This document shows positions 21,778 through 33,263 of a stretch of DNA of 64,000 bases, in pieces. Both the position numbers and the translations under genes were made by a program. The stretch is from Alopecurus myosuroides (Eukaryota; Streptophyta; Magnoliopsida; Poales; Poaceae): assembly GCA_028641055.1 (NCBI GenBank), contig CM054058.1:499985919-500049918 (forward strand), given 5' to 3'. The notes beneath the pieces are model-generated. The model was not told the origin of the DNA. It worked only from the letters and a program-made list of their open reading frames with translations, and ran no database searches. Numbering within the stretch: position 1 is the stretch's first letter; every line of letters starts with the position of its first letter.

Positions 21778-22974
21778 AACTTCGACCGGGTCCTAAGACG
21801 CGGGGTGCTGAGTCGCGGGTGTTGCGCGTCCACAGATACGGAACCTTAACAGGGTCATAACTAACATGGTAAGGTTCCCTCCATATAATCGTCCGACTGT
21901 TGTTATACTCGCTATGCAGCAAGTAGACGTAGTGACGAACGTTCTCGTCCTCCTCCCTAATACGCTGATGTACCACCTCGTCGAGGGCCAGCTCCCTCTG
22001 TACCGACTGTGGCCCACGCGATCGTCATCAAAGAAGATCCGGGTCGATCACGTCACCCGGATTTCTCACCAAGCTGCGTGTCGCGGAAGTAAGAACCTCC
22101 CAGTGCCAGCCCGTCAGCGCCCAATACCGGTCATCGCCAACTAAAAACACAATATATGAAACCTAGCATTATTAGTTTGATTTAGGGACTTAGCAGCTAT
22201 TCCAAATTGGTCAAATTTTCTATTTCAACAAGTCATATCTATAATAAAAATTCTATATCATATCACTATTTCAGCAAGTCATATTTATAATAAAAATTCT
22301 ATATCTATAATAAAAATTCTAAACTAAACCCTGGACTAATGAAAATCACTAAGTCATATCTCTATTTCAACAAGTCAAAACTTCTAGTAATCACTAATTC
22401 ACTAAGTCATATCTCTATTTCAACAAGTCAAATACTTCTAATAATCAATAATCAGTAATTCACTAAGTCAAATACTTCTAAACTAAACCCTAAACTATAT
22501 GTAAGTTATAATCACTAATTCACTAAGTCATTAATATTCACTAATTCACTAAACTAAACTATTCACTAATTCACCAAGTCATTAGTATTCACTAAGTCAC
22601 TAAACTAAACTAAACCATAACTAAACTAAACTATAACTATTTACATTAGATCCTAAACTAAACTATTAAACCCTAGACTAATTAAATTAAACAATAATTA
22701 AAAAAAACATCTCTACCTTGTCTACGCCATCGGTAGAGGAGGGCACGGCGAGGGGCACGGGCGCGGCACGGTAACGAGCGGCTGAGGGGGAGGCGCCGGC
22801 GAGGGGCACGGGCACGGGGAAAGGCACGGGCGCGGCGAGGGGCACGGCGGAGGGGCGGGGAGGGCGCACGGGCTCGGCGAGTGGCACGGGCACGACGAGC
22901 GGCGGAGGGGCGCCAGAATTGGGCAGCCTGCCGGCGTCGGTTCCGTTGCGGCCCTCCGGTCTTCGAGAATGCAA
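21778..22974 (-). pseudogene. two-exon CACTA-2 gene of unknown function
   Basis: Exon 1 (about 22974-22718) is Pro/Ala/Val-rich and ends in STDGVDK before a GT donor at 22717. After an intron filled with a tandem array, exon 2 (about 22143-21778) reads GDDRYWALTGWHWEVL, RNPGDVIDPDLLFDDD, EDENVRHYVYLLHSEYN, IIWREPYHVSYDPVKVPYLW and ends NTRDSAPRVLGPGRS before a stop. At least two frameshifts separate these segments. I cannot name the family. It lies between the TNP2 and ORF2 genes on the same strand, so it may be the 5' part of ORF2 or a separate CACTA gene. Confidence 0.45.
22190..22640. repeat. AT-rich degenerate tandem array
   Basis: Variants of AATTCACTAAGTCATATCTC followed by TATTTCAACAAGTCAAA and CTAAACTAAACC repeat irregularly through the intron of the preceding gene. 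Spacing varies, so this is a decayed minisatellite and not a CRISPR-like array. Confidence 0.7.
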
Positions 22975-23059
22975 GAGCCCCGGGCCGGGGCTACGACTGA
23001 GGCTAAATACCCCCCCCCCCCATCCCTTTTGCCCCGGTTCTAAAGGGAGGTTTTCGCCG

Positions 23060-23137
23060 CTTCAGTTCGCGCGTGCGTGGCCACCCTTTAGCCCCGGGCC
23101 GTAACACCAACCATGGCTAAAGGGTGGCCACGCACAC
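23060..23137. repeat. inverted repeat in the CACTA-2 interior
   Basis: GCGTGCGTGGCCACCCTTTAG and its near-complement CTAAAGGGTGGCCACGCAC face each other across about 25 bases. A long hairpin is possible. The motif is a variant of the CACTA GGGCTAAA subterminal repeat. Confidence 0.75.
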
Positions 23138-23830
23138 GCAAACTGTCCATTTTTTTATTTTTTCATTTCTGCCCAACTTTTTAATCTTTACAAACATTCA
23201 AAATCTCTAGTTTTTGTATTGTTTCGAATTTGGAAAAACTTTCAATATGAAAGGTGTTTAAAATTGCAAAAATAGTCATAATACAATTTATGTTTAAAAA
23301 ACTAATTAGTCTAACTATTTAAACAAATAACAATTTTTGAATTTTTATATATTTGAATTACCCTTTTTGTATTGTTTTGAATTTGACAAAACTTTCAGTA
23401 TGAAAAGTATTTGAAATTGTATAACTAATACAAATACATTTTCTGTTTTCAAAAATAATTATTCTAACTATTCAAACTAGTAAAAATAGTATCACACTCC
23501 TGATCCAACGGCTCATATGCGCTCGAAAGAAACATACCCCTGATCCAACGACTCACATGCGCTCAAAAGAAACACACAATCCGTGTGATTCTTCCTAATT
23601 GGTGGGATTCAAACGCCTCAGAGCCCCTCTCCGAAGAAAACCTAACCCTTTATTCCCTGTTGGTAAAACAGGCCGGGACTAAAGGTCTGTTTCTTCTCGC
23701 CTTTTGTCTTCCCGCTCCGCCGCGTTCCCTCCTTATTTCTTCCCGCCTCTTTCTTCCCACCATTTCTCACTATATATATGTAGGCTTGGCCGCCATTGGC
23801 ATATGATATCTGCAGCCTCATCATTCTCCG
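23138..23830. other. noncoding interior of CACTA-2
   Basis: AT-rich DNA with a duplicated block, CCTGATCCAACGGCTCA and CCTGATCCAACGACTCA about 35 bases apart near 23500. A CACTA-type motif GGCCGGGACTAAAGG lies near 23672, also present at 38770 in CACTA-3. A TATA-like ACTATATATATG near 23770 precedes the accessory ORF start. Confidence 0.4.
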
Positions 23831-25993
23831 ATGGCTTCTACCGTACCCACTCTAACCTATCCGAAGGCGGAGGCGCTTTCCGCTTCGAACTACCTGATAC
23901 GTCTCCAATGTATCTTATAATTTCTGATGTTCCATGTTGATATTATGATATTTGCTACATGTTTTCTATACAATTTATATCATTCTTGTGGATTTTCTGG
24001 GACTAGCCTATTAACACGATGCCACCGCGCTAGTTCCTGTTTTCTGTTCTTTTGGTTTCAGAAAAGTTGTTCTTGAAATATTCTCGGAATTGGACGAAAC
24101 GAAATCTCAGGGTCCTATTTTTCTGTCACGTACCAGAGTCCGGAAGAGACTCGGAGGGAGGCTCCGAGGGGGCCATACCATAGGGTGGCCCGACCCCTGG
24201 CAACGCCGCCACATGGTGTGGGGCCCTCGGAATCCCACCGACATCGCCCTTTTGTCTATATATTGATATTCTCGGGAAAACCCTAAACACCCGAGCCTCC
24301 ATCCATGAGAAGTTCTGTAGCCGTCGTTGTCGTCAACCCTAGCTCGGATGGGTTCTGAAGCTCTCCCTGCCGGGAGGGGAAATCATCATCGGAGGGCTCT
24401 ACATCACCATGCCTGCGTCCGGAGTGATGCGTGAGTGTTCATCCTTGGACTACGGGTCCATAGTAGTAGCTAGATGGTTGTGTTCTCCTCCTTTTTGTGC
24501 CATCATGTTTAGATCTTGTGATCTTCCTACCAGGATCAAGATCATCTTATTGTACTGCTACATGTTGTGTTTGTTGGGATCCGATGAATATTGAATGCTA
24601 TGTCAAGTTGATTATAGATCTATCTTTTATATGTTATTTGTGATCTTTCATGCTCTTCGTTACTAGTAGATGCTCTACCAAGTTGATGCTTGTAACTCCA
24701 AGAGGGAGCTTTTATGCTCGATAGTGGGTTAATGCCTCCAGTAATCTGGGAGAGTGACAACAACTTCTAAGATTGTGGATGTGCTGTTTCCACTAGGGAT
24801 AAAACAACAATGTTTTGTCTAAGGATAATTCTATTGTTTACATTGCACACTTTATTTGATGCAATAATCTATTGCTTGCAACTTAATACCCAAAGTTTTC
24901 TCGGATGACGTCTTGAGGGTGGATTATTAGTCATAGATGCAGTTGGATTACGGTCTATGTATCATGTTGTAATGCCCAAAAAAATCTTATAGTAATCATC
25001 ATGTCTTGCATATGCACTATGGTGTAGCCTCTATTTTCGTCAATTGCCCAACTGTAGTTTGCTTACCCAGCATATTATTTATCTGGTTTAGAGAGACACC
25101 ACTAGTGAACTGTGGACCCCGGTCTATTCTTTTACACTGATAATACAACCTACTGCAAGCACTATTCTATTTTACTGCAAACACTATTCTCTTTTCATTC
25201 ACTGCAAACATACATTATTTTCCACACTATACGTATAATCCTTTTGTTTTCAGCAAAACCGGTGAGATTGGCACCATCACTGTTTCGTTGGGGCAAAGTA
25301 TCTTGGTTGTGTTGTGTGCAGATTCCACGTTGCTACTGAGCCTGGTAGTGCGCCCTACCAACATCAGCTGTCAACAACCTTCAGAAGTGATTTCTTTCTC
25401 CTACCGGTCCGATAAAACCTTGGTTTCTTTCTGAGGGAAAACTAGCTGATGTACTCATCATACCTTCCTCCTGGGGTCTCGCAACGAACGTGTTTCTACA
25501 CGCCATCAGTACCCCTCCCCGCCCAGCTAGAGCGTCCCCGCCGGCTGGAGGCTGAGCGCCGGAGGCATGCCGGTCCCTCCTATCCCTCAAGGTGTGGCAC
25601 GTCGGGTGGCTATCACGAACCACTACTACCGCGAGCTCACGCCAGAGCAGCGGAGGGATCCGCGTTGGGATCCCGATTACCGCCCTACTTAGGAAGCCTT
25701 CTTTATTAGTCGGCATGATAGGGCGCTTGCCAGGTACGAGGAGAACGGCCGCGTCCATAAAACTTCAACGAGGCCTGTCGTCAGCTGTGGTGGGGCGGAC
25801 AGACTCTTCAGAATGTCATGGACTACATAAAGACCAGTGATAACCCTCGTGTGCGCTACCATCACTTCTAGTCTCGACATCCTCACCCTTCAAGGTTCCG
25901 GCCCCGAGCGCCGTCCAACGATAGTGACGACGACAGTGGCGCCTACGACGACTACGATCACCAGTATTATAGGCCTAGGTAGGAGTATGACTA
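23831..25993 (+). pseudogene. accessory CACTA ORF, split by a solo LTR
   Basis: The start is ATG 23831 (MASTVPTLTYPKAEALSAS), about 60 bases after a TATA-like motif. The frame is cut at 23894 by an LTR and resumes at 25510 with basic residues and the conserved blocks RELTPEQRRDPRW, EAFFISRHDRALARYEENG, LWWGGQTLQNVMDYIK, an acidic DSDDDSGAYDDY tract and a final YYRPR-EYD. A TAG interrupts it before EAFF, there is a frameshift near 25760 and two more TAG codons near the end. The same ORF end occurs in CACTA-3 at 38290-38608. It runs opposite to and converges on the TNP2 gene of CACTA-2. I know no function for it. Confidence 0.6.
23895..25509 (+). mobile_element. Athila-type (WHAM/Sabrina-like) solo LTR, 1,615 bp
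   Basis: It starts TGATACGTCTCCAATG and ends TACACGCCATCA. The flanks are CTACC on the left and GTACC on the right, a target duplication with one mismatch, and the ORF on the two sides is interrupted at exactly this point. No primer site or internal sequence follows, so this is a solo LTR left by recombination between two LTRs. Its 3' third matches 5140-5539 closely and the minus strand of 3605-3990. Confidence 0.85.
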
Positions 25994-26221
25994 AACCGGA
26001 GATCCACTCTTGTCATTCAGTACTCCTGGTCTAGCTACCTGCACCCCTCCATTACATTGTTATGAGTATTGTTCGTGAGTATGACTAATGTAATATTGTT
26101 ATGAGTATTGTTCATGATGTGTAATACATTTTATGTTTTCAATAATAATTATTACATGAACCATGAAGGTTAAATACATTATTACACAGTAGACTCATAA
26201 TATTACATGAACCATGAAGTT

Positions 26222-28857
26222 TTAATACATGATGTCTCCAACTAGTGCCGCCATGCATTGTTTTCTTTTCTCCCGTAGCCAAGGAGCATCTTCATTATTT
26301 AGCCGGATGCTTGGATCAGTTTTCACTCGAAAGTCGGAATTTTATCAAAGTTATTATAATCTTCTGACATATTTGTCTTGTCATCCCCTCCCATGGTGAT
26401 TCTTTTCCCTGAAATAACTATGTGGCTCTTCGCCTCACCGCATGATGTATTCGTTTTCTTATCTTTTCTTTTCTTCGATTGGGTAGACATGTCCTACACA
26501 TAGAAAACCTGAGCCAAATCTTTGACTAGGATGAATGGTTCGTCTCTGTACGCAAGATTGTTAGGATCTAGTGTTGTCAATCCATATAGCTGGTCTACCT
26601 TTACCCCGCCTCCTGTCATCTTGACCCATTGGCACCGAAACACAGGGACCTTAGAATTAGGTCCATAGTCAAGTTCACATATCTCCTCTATGTAGCCATA
26701 ATATGTTTCCTTTTGCCCATTGTATCCCGTTGCATCGAAACAGACACCACTATTTTGGTTGGTGCTCTTTTTATCTTGGGCGATCGTGTAAAATGTATTC
26801 CCATTTAACTCGTACCCTTGGAAAGTCAGTATAGTAGAAGATGGTGACCTGGCCAACAAGTACAACTGATCTCCAACAGTGGTGTTATTCATGAGTTCTG
26901 TCTGCAACCGGCGGCTGAAAGTTGCCATGTGTTCAAGATTAATCAAGGCGTCAGACTGCCCTGGGGTTTTGGACCGTATAGTATTCTTGTGTTCCTCGAT
27001 ATACGGAGCCACCGAGGTGGACATTTGTAGAATTGTGTAGTGTGCTTTAGTGGAAGAATTACCGTCCATACATATCATTGCTTTCCTTTCTAGCGTGCCT
27101 TTTCCACTCATTCTCCCCTCATGCCGCGATTCGGGATCACCAATCGACTTAAAGTAAGGAATAGAGTCAACACAAAACTCAATGACCTCTTATGTTCCAT
27201 AACCCTTGGAGATGCTTCTTTCTGGCCTAGCACGGTTTCTTTAAGACTCCCATGAACCTCTTTAAGACTCCCATGACCTCTCAAAGGGGAACATATTATG
27301 TAGAAAGACGGGACCAAGAATGGTAATCTCTTTGACTAGGTGAACTAGGAGGTGTGTCATAATATTGAACAACTATGGTGGGAACACCAACTCGAAGCTG
27401 ACGAGATATTGGACCACATATGTCTGTAATGCTGGTAGACTTTCTGGATCGATTACCTTCTGAGAAATTGCATTGAGGAATGCACATAGCTTCACAAAGG
27501 GTGGTCGAATATGTTTCGGTAGAATCCCCCTCAACGCAACTGGAAGCAATTGCGTCATCAGCACGTAGCAGTCATGAGATTTTAGTTTTTGGAATTTTTT
27601 CTCCGCCATATTTATTATTCCCTTTATATTAGACGAGAAGCCAGACGGGACATTGATACTACTTAGTACTTCAAAAAATATTTCCTTCTCTTCTTGGGTA
27701 AAAGCGTAGCTGGTAGGACCACCTTGAAACGGCTCAGGATTCATGTCGTCTCGTCCTTTTGTGTGTTCTTGGTCCTGTCGTGCTTCAGATGTATCTTTTA
27801 GCTTCCCATACAAGCCAAAGAAGCCTAGCAGATTCACGCAAAGATTCTTCGTCAGGTGCATCACATCGATCGCAGAGCGGACATTTAGGACTTTCCAATA
27901 GGGTAGATCCTAAAATATGGATTTCTTCTTCCACATGGGTGGGGGTCCGTCAGCGTCATTCGGAACAGACTGTCTGCCAGGACCCTTTCGAAAGATTATT
28001 TTCAAATCCTTCACCATATCAAATACATCATCACTAGGTCGGAGGATAGACGTCTCCCAGGTATCTGCCTCACCATTGAAATTATTTCCCTTTTTTCTTA
28101 AGGGATGCTTGCATGGAAGAAAACGACGATACCCCAGGTACACAACCTTCTTACATTTCTCTAGATATATACTTCCAGAATCATCTAAATAGTGGGTGCA
28201 TGCAGTCTATCCCTTATTTGTATGTCCAGAAATGTTACTAAGAGCAGGTCAATCGTTCATGGTTACGAACGCCAACTCTGCTTTATGCACAACCAAGGAG
28301 GAAGGTTATAGATACAGAGAGTCACACGCCAGGTGTTGTGACTATAGCTCTACTCCCCAAATGGATTCATTTCATCTTTACTTAGACCAAACTATATATT
28401 CCTTGAATCACCTGCAAAGCGCGGGAACTTTCTCTCTATTTTTCTCCACTGTGACCCATCATCGGGGTGTCTAAACATCTCGTCTTTCTTACGTTCTTCC
28501 ATGTGTCATCGCAACAGCTTGGCATGCTCTTTGTTTCTGAACAAAAGTTTCAGTCGTGGTATTATTGGATCATACCACATCACCTTTGTAGGAATCTTCT
28601 TTCTGGGGCGCTCACCCTCAACATCGCCCGGGTTGTCTCATCCGATCTTATACCACAATGCAGTGCATACCGGGCATGCTTCCAAATTCTCGTACTGCTC
28701 ACTACGGTAGAGGATGCGGTCATTAATCCAGGCATGTATCTTCTCCCCTTCTAATCCTAGGGGGCAGACAACCTTCTTTGCTTGGTATGTACTGTCGGAC
28801 AATTTATTCTTTCTTGAAAGTTGCTTCTTCATTATTTGCAGAAAATTTTAAATCCGA
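26222..28857 (-). pseudogene. CACTA-2 TNP2-type transposase, 5' end cut off
   Basis: The minus-strand pieces in order are LSDSTYQAKKVVCPLGLEG and ENLEACPVCTALWYKIG (28830-28640), YLGYRRFLPCKHPLRKKGN (near 28130), MMHLTKNLCVNLLGFFG (27864), a long block FFEVLSSINVPSGFSSNIKG to QKVIDPESLPALQ, and the C-terminal block MSGKGTLERKAMICMDG to LAQVFYV with a TAG there. After a frameshift the tail ends near 26222 in CMAALVGDIMY. This is the plant En/Spm TNP2 family, which binds CACTA ends and moves the element. The catalytic segment with the first aspartate (about 28600-28150) is badly eroded. At 28857 the frame is cut by the LTR of Tat-1. Confidence 0.85.
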
Positions 28858-29765
28858 TGTCAGTCACACCCGTTCTCTGCCTTCCATTGTGTCGGGCGGT
28901 TACCCCCGAGTAGGGGTAAGGCAAGTGCTAAAGGCAAGATCAGAAGAGCAGTTGTGACCAAGTTGGCTGGCTACCCGGTACCCGCTACCCGGTGGACAGC
29001 TATTCGGCCGTACCTACCAATGGCCAGGAGGAAGAATCAAGGAAGTTGCATTCTTTCGAGTAGAGGAAGTGGTCCGGGTAGAGGGAGTGGATTCCTACTC
29101 GGACTAGAAGTCAATGGAGCCGTTCTGACACAGGATCCCGCGTATCCTGTGTTCGTACGGCGTGCGGTTCAACTTACGGGGTGTGTGATTATCCGCACCA
29201 CGGCGTGGCTACAGTGCTGTAGGCGCCTGTCTAGTCCTGTCACTGACAGAGGGGACAGGACGGGGCTAGGGTCCTACCCTATTTCACTGACAAGGGTGGA
29301 CAGGTCCCATCTTTGAACGGCGCAACGACTTACAGGGCGAGTGTCAGCGGGAACCCGGAGGCGTGTGCGGTTCTGCAGGGCTCCTGTCACTTCCCGTTGT
29401 ACTTTATGCTTGTTTTCTATTCGGCTGGGCATCAGTATATAAGGTGCCCTGCCTCCTCCTGTGCGAGGGTCGACACTCTGGATAGCTTCACTACTCACAG
29501 AAAGAACTAGAGGGAAGAGTGGCTACTCGGCTGAAGGCCTGATTGTACTGTGGCTACTCGGTAACACACATATAAAGAGAGAGGCAGGAGTAGGGGTGTC
29601 ACCTCCACACGAGGGCCCTGAACGTGGGTAAGATTTTGGTGTTTGCATTGTCTGTGATCTACCCCACGCGGCTACTCGCCGTGTGATCCCTCCCCGAGCA
29701 CCTCCAGCGTCCATCGGCCCCAACTTTAGCCATCCCATGGCATCTGCCGTGATACCTCCACGACA
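28858..29765 (+). repeat. Tat-1 5' LTR (908 bp)
   Basis: It begins TGTCAGTCACACCC and ends CCACGACA, two bases before a TGG primer site. A TATA box lies at 29436. The motif CTACTCGG and related forms recur in its downstream half. Confidence 0.8.
29436..29444 (+). promoter_or_regulatory. Tat-1 LTR TATA box
   Basis: TATATAAGG lies about 330 bases before the LTR end, in the expected place for the promoter of the genomic RNA. Confidence 0.6.
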
Positions 29766-29767
29766 GT

Positions 29768-29785
29768 TGGCACCCACCATGTTCG
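29768..29785 (+). other. Tat-1 primer binding site
   Basis: TGGCACCCACCATG starts two bases after the LTR end. It is the counterpart of TGGCGCCCACCGTG in Tat-2 and differs from it by G-to-A changes. Confidence 0.65.
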
Positions 29786-29816
29786 GACGGGACCCGTTTC
29801 TCCTACTGGGGAGCGC

Positions 29817-32536
29817 GTGGTCTGTGGCCTTGTCCACAGATTCGGCTACTTCGACTTCGTCACCGACAACGCTGGAGATTTCGGCGGGAGGCCCCTGCCG
29901 GCAGGCGGCTCGGTGCTCTCTTTTGGATCGCACCTCGTCTACATCGCCACCACCATCGTCCGCGAGTTCCCGGAGGAGGTGCTGGTCGCGGAGGATCCTC
30001 CTGCGGTGATCGCTGCCTGCGGAAGGCCAATTGGCTGTTCTGCGGACAGCGTGGAGGTGATGGTGGCCGGCCTGCCTGCCGATGCCGGAAAGGGCGCGGC
30101 TGCTGCCGCGGGCGTCATCGAGGATCTTGCCGGCTCGAGTGCTGGCGGGAAGACCCACAAGCCCTACGAGAAGGACTGCAACATCCCCCTCTCCACTACA
30201 CCGACGATACCGGCATCCGCGGTGCGGATGGGCATGCCGCCTCCCACCGAGCTTGAGCTCTTGACCATGAGGGCGCAGCTCGACCGGCAGCGTCAGGAGT
30301 TGCTCTCCGAGCAGCTGGAGCTGGAAAAGGTTAGGCTCGAGCTTAGCCTAGATCAGAACGAGTACAACAAGGCCCACGGCTTTACTCCTGTTGCTAGGAA
30401 GTATAGCAAGGCAGGCGCTACGCGTCGCAACTTAGGCGCCGAAATGGCAACAGTTGTAGAGGCTCCTAGCCAATCTGCCACCGCAAACACCTCCACCAGG
30501 CCTAGATACAGCACCCCCGCCAAAACCCTTAGAGCTGCAGAGGCTGTAGCCGCAGAGTTGCCAAACTTAGCTGGCGACGCGCGCGCTAGGCAGCAGGAGA
30601 GGCTCAATGAGCTGGTGCTAGAGGCGGCTAGGCAGAATGAGGAGTTCCGGAAAGCCAATCCGGGTGCTGGTGCTTCTCAGGTGGTGCATTCGCATGCGGT
30701 CAGATCTAACGATCAGGCCTCATCCCCGCATCCCAGTCGCGAGAGGGACCAGAGTGGACGCTCTGGGAAAGGTAGAGAGATGCAGGTGTACGACCCGGTT
30801 CTCGCCGCGAAACAGCGCGCTGTGCCGCGAGAATCCGGTCAGAAACAAACTACTGCAGGAGCAGGCTATCAAGCCCATAAAGCTCAGAGTAGGGCACAAA
30901 GAGGAGACAACGCGGGGCCTTCTCGGCGTCCTGCTGCTCAGCCTACTCGGCAGAGGACGCAGCAGCCAGCAGCAGCACAGCCGCGTGCGGCTGCGCCAGC
31001 AGCCAACCCTGTGGTGCAACCCGCAGTCGTGCAGGAGAACAGATATGAAGATGGCTACTCGGCGATGGGGCTAGCCGGTTATGCTGACCCCAGGAATGTT
31101 GCTGACCGACTTGGTGAGCGCATGTTGGAGCCCAGTGATGCCAGGTTCAAGTTGGACAAGATCAATCTGTCCGCGCAACTTGAGAGCAAGGGGCCGCCTG
31201 GCCCAGATTGCTTTGGACCTCGTATCATGAACGAGCCTTCCGTGAACCACTTCTAGCTGGCCAGGGGGACCAAGTGCTACAATGGCAGCACCAAGCCAGA
31301 ACACTGGTTGAGTGACTATGTCACAGCCGTGCACATTGCAGGCTGGAACCGGAGATGGGCTGTGTGGTATGTTCCGCAAATGCTTGAGGGTCCAGCTCGG
31401 ACGTGGCTCAACAACCTGCCCAGGGACAGTATCAATTGCTGGCTGGACTTCTCGGAGGCCTTCATCAGCAACTTCACCAGCACGTACAAGAGGCCGAATA
31501 GGCCGCAGCAGTTATCCGCTTGCAAGCAGCGAGAAGACGAGACCGGCCGCGAGTATCTTACTCGGTGGAGAATCTTGAGGAACACCTGTGAAGGTGTGAA
31601 TGAGGCCCAGGCCATCACTTGGTTTGCGCAGGGCTGCAGGCATGGCAGCATGTTGTGGCAGAAGCTGCAGCGCGAGATGCCGAGTACACTCGCGGAGACC
31701 ATCAAGATTGCTGACATGTATGCACTCGGCGACCCAACTCAGCCTCTGATGGACTCCCCCGAGCCGAGAAGGAACTACAACAACAACAGCAGCAAGCACA
31801 ATGATTTCCGCAACAATCGCAGGGGCGACCGGATCGATACTCGGTATGATCCCGAGGAGGTGAATGTTGTGACCACGGCTGCTGGGAGCAGCCAGAGGCA
31901 AAAAACTGCTGGAGCCCAGTACGGGCAAAACTAGAATCAGGGCCAAGGCATCAAGAAACCATACAGTGCTTCCCACCAGGGTAGCGGCAACTCGGGTCCT
32001 GCCCCAAACTTCATCTTCACGGAGATGAAGGATGGTCCGTGCAGCTTCCACACTCGGCATCCGGCCAGGCCTGCCAACCACACTACTCGGCAATGCAGTT
32101 GGTGGGAACAGATCAAGAACGAGGGCCTGCCTCCTCCTCCTCCTCTGCCAGCAGCGAATGCCAATGTGCAGCCAGCTCGGGCACCGCTCCTCGGCCGGCC
32201 GCGTTCCCGGGAAGAGAGAATTTCAACCAGGTGGCTTTAGGAGCCAACCGCTACTTCAACAACGACCGCTACCGCAACAACAACAACAACGACCGCAACT
32301 ACAACAACAACTACTACACCCGCAACAACAACAGAGGCAACAACAACAACAACAACAACAACAAGCAAGGTAACAACAACAACGGCAACAATGGTGGTGG
32401 AGACCGCAACCAATACCAGGAGCACCACGAGAGCTACATGATCTTCATCACCGAGCCAGTCGACAAGCAGTCGCAGCACAGGCGTGCGATGGAGGTAAAC
32501 GCCGTCGTCCCGGCAGTGCCTCAATATCTGCGCTAG
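29817..32536 (+). pseudogene. Tat-1 gag
   Basis: The frame opens at about 29781 and is uninterrupted from 29817. An N-terminal part is followed by a coiled stretch (TMRAQLDRQRQELLSEQLEL), an Ala/Gln-rich linker and the retrotransposon gag domain (WLSDYVTAVHIAGWNRRW, MLEGPARTWLNNLPRDSI, FTSTYKRPNRPQQLSACKQR) at about 31260-31730. After it come a C-H-H-C cluster (CSFHTRHP ... NHTTRQC) and an Asn-rich tract at 32265-32390. In-frame TAG codons at 31254 and 31932, a frameshift near 32190 and a TAG at 32534 break it. Gag forms the particle that packages the element RNA. Confidence 0.85.
32265..32400 (+). repeat. AAC-repeat coding an Asn-rich tract
   Basis: Imperfect AAC triplets encode runs of asparagine mixed with Arg, Tyr and Gly at the C-terminal end of gag. 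The complement gives a long valine-rich frame that is an artefact. Confidence 0.85.
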
Positions 32537-32548
32537 TGCGACCAGGAG

Positions 32549-33260
32549 GTGACTTGGTCCAAGGCTGATCACCCAAAGGTGATGGCCAACCCGGGTAGCT
32601 ATGCTTTGGTGCTGGATCCCACTTTTCTGGGACCCGAGAAGAACGTCCGCTTCAGCAAGGTGCTGATTGACAACGGCAGCAGCATCAACATCTTGTATCT
32701 GGATACATTGAAGAAGCTCGGCCTTGGCGAGAACATGCTGCTGCCCAGCAAGACCACATTCCATGGAATTGTGCCGGGGGTATCTTGTGCTCCAATCGGC
32801 CGCATCTGGCTGGATGTCCTATTCGGCACCAGGGAAAACTGCCGCACCGAGTACGTCCGGTTCGAGGTGGTTGATCTTCAGAGCCCCTACCACGCCCTTC
32901 TCGGTAGGCCTGCACTCACCAAGTTCATGGCTTCTACCCATGCTACCTATCTCAAGATGAAGATCCCTGGTCCCAATGGAGTGTCCCAATGGAGTGATCA
33001 CCATCTCGGGTGACTACAAGAGTTCTTTGGAGTGTGCCTCTGCTGGTTCCCAACTAGCGGAATCCATGGTCATTGCTGTCGAGAAGAAGAAGATGTACGA
33101 GGTGGTGGCGATGGCGCAAGCAGCGTAGGGTGGTGCGCCCGGCATGCCGAGTTCCCAGTATGGGACTGCATTCCAGGCGTCCCAGGAGACAAAGAAAGTC
33201 CAGGTTGATCCTGAGTTCCCAGACCGTGTCGCCATCATTGGCGCCGGGTTGGGAGAGAAA
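32549..33260 (+). pseudogene. Tat-1 aspartic protease and linker
   Basis: The protease core is visible: VLIDNGSSINILYLDTLKKL with the DNG form of the active site, FHGIVPGVS, and HALLGRPALTKFMA. A 13-bp direct duplication (TCCCAATGGAGTG at 32971-32983 and 32984-32996) shifts the frame at the end of the domain. In the shifted frame the linker continues, with a TAG at 33126, to another TAG at 33261, which marks the boundary with reverse transcriptase. In active elements the protease matures the polyprotein. Confidence 0.85.
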
Positions 33261-33263
33261 TAG

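Larger units (their letters stand above)
17480..28857 (-). mobile_element. large autonomous-type CACTA element, 3' part (CACTA-2)
   Basis: On the minus strand the order is a TNP2 transposase (28857-26222), a Pro/Ala-rich and a second exon of another gene (22974-21778), ORF2 with a Ulp1-like protease (21590-17987), and a subterminal array. The left end near 17480 reads AATAGTGCAAAACATGCC, similar to the degraded CACTA end at 13691, followed by CGGGGCTAAAG-type subterminal motifs. The gene order is parallel to the complete CACTA-3 at 34777-44452. The 5' end is not seen because a gypsy element is inserted in the transposase gene at 28858; it should resume beyond the window. All genes carry stops or frameshifts. 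A solo LTR lies at 23895-25509. Confidence 0.75.

Noticed and set aside
22190..22640. Repeated CACTAAGTCATATCTC motifs that might suggest a CRISPR-like array
   Set aside because: Repeat lengths and spacers are irregular, the repeats themselves vary, and the context is a plant transposon intron.
29683..30009. Frame starting at ATG 29779 after the Tat-1 primer site
   Set aside because: It becomes Ser/Thr-rich nonsense and stops, while the frame through 29817 leads into the gag coiled coil and gag domain.
32237..32764. 175-codon valine-rich open frame on the minus strand
   Set aside because: It is the complement of the AAC-repeat and protease region of Tat-1; composition explains it.
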